Part shown: piece after piece, positions 5,930 through 6,220 of the stretch
Layout: each line of letters starts with the position of its first letter
Numbering within the stretch: the first letter of the stretch is position 1
Assembly: GCA_012800475.1 (NCBI GenBank)
Contig: JAAZJF010000024.1
Span: 1-6,220 of the forward strand
Reading direction: 5' to 3'
DNA: 6,220 nt
Origin: Gammaproteobacteria bacterium
Lineage (GTDB): Bacteria > Pseudomonadota > Gammaproteobacteria > Pseudomonadales > Pseudomonadaceae
The notes under the pieces: model-generated
What the model was told of the DNA's origin: nothing
The model's database searches: none
Seen by the model: only the letters and a program-made list of their open reading frames with translations
Position numbers and translations under genes: made by a program

Positions 5930-6220
5930 TCAAACATCTTCATCAACTGCGTACATACCACGCGCTAATAAATACTGCTCACGGGAACGGTCACGTGATG
6001 ATGTTGGCTTGCGCATCTGAACCTTATCAAAACGCTGACGCACATCGCGCAAATATTCATCAAAACCTTCACCATGGAAAATTTTAATTAAAAAGTCACC
6101 ACCGGGACGCAGCACTTTGGTTGCCAAATCTAAGGCCAACTCACATAAATACATGGCTGCAGCCTGATCAGCTGTGCGTACACCACTCATATTGGGGGCC
6201 ATATCAGAAATAACAAGGTC
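5930..6220 (-). CDS. rlmE: 23S rRNA (uridine-2'-O-)-methyltransferase RlmE, C-terminal fragment (cut by window edge)
   Basis: RlmE (FtsJ/RrmJ) uses S-adenosylmethionine to 2'-O-methylate U2552 in the A-loop of 23S rRNA late in 50S assembly. Only the last 96 codons are in the window; the reading frame is open through position 6220, and the methionine at 6202 is internal, not the start. Visible family motifs are DLVISDMAPNMSG, whose second Asp is the catalytic aspartate (equivalent to E. coli Asp124), then VLRPGGDFLIKIFHGEGFDEY with the catalytic lysine (visible residue 46), and RKPTSSRDRSREQYLLA with the catalytic glutamate (visible residue 81). The S-adenosylmethionine-binding start of the fold and the first catalytic lysine lie outside the window. 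The rlmE-ftsH order matches E. coli ftsJ-ftsH, with a 118-nt gap in which no convincing promoter or terminator was found. Confidence 0.96.
   Translation of the reverse strand, partial: DLVISDMAPNMSGVRTADQAAAMYLCELALDLATKVLRPGGDFLIKIFHGEGFDEYLRDVRQRFDKVQMRKPTSSRDRSREQYLLARGMYAVDEDV

Noticed and set aside
5905..5933. Possible promoter TTGACT-17-TGTTAC overlapping the rlmE stop codon, for ftsH
   Set aside because: The -35 is good but the -10 matches only three of six positions and no better -10 lies at 16-18 nt. No sigma32-type CTTGAA/CCCCAT pair was seen either, so a separate ftsH promoter is not claimed.
1..6220. Undescribed defence, mobile or biosynthetic system
   Set aside because: All coding space belongs to conserved housekeeping genes in conserved order. 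There are no direct repeats, insertion-sequence ends, integrase genes or compositional breaks that would indicate an accessory system.

Overview
The window is a housekeeping segment from a gammaproteobacterium, most likely a member of the Pseudomonadaceae. Evidence for this is the gene order (rlmE, ftsH, folP, glmM, tpiA, secG, tRNA-Leu, rimP, all on the minus strand), the near-verbatim Pseudomonas-like FtsH (including its ...IGGPAGEH C-terminus), and the tRNA-Leu(GAG) directly behind secG. By eye the base composition is close to balanced, lower in GC than typical Pseudomonas, so a low-GC relative of that genus is a reasonable guess; the genus cannot be fixed from the sequence alone.

In transcription order (right to left): the window opens inside rlmE (5930-6220, C-terminal 96 residues, 23S rRNA 2'-O-methyltransferase). 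A 118-nt gap follows, then ftsH (3883-5811, membrane AAA+ zinc protease). A 59-nt gap with a perfect 10-bp hairpin separates ftsH from folP (2969-3823, dihydropteroate synthase), which is tightly coupled to glmM (1621-2964, phosphoglucosamine mutase; 4-nt gap). A 65-nt gap carrying a plausible sigma70 promoter precedes tpiA (800-1555, triosephosphate isomerase). One nucleotide later secG begins (415-798, Sec translocon subunit), and 4 nt after its stop codon comes tRNA-Leu(GAG) (324-410), closed by a strong intrinsic terminator (288-319).

The region 78-287 holds no gene. It contains a good sigma70-type promoter (246-274) followed by two successive intrinsic terminators (160-185 and 106-127), all in the minus direction, before the rimP ribosome binding site and the first 25 codons of rimP (1-77). 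RimP normally heads the rimP-nusA-infB operon, so this looks like a terminator-controlled leader of the transcription/translation operon. It is the most interesting part of the window.

The genes serve rRNA maturation, membrane protein quality control, folate and cell-wall precursor synthesis, glycolysis, protein export and ribosome assembly. No mobile element, CRISPR array, phage gene or novel defence system is visible. The remaining points of interest are regulatory details and one unusual residue in the FtsH Walker A motif.
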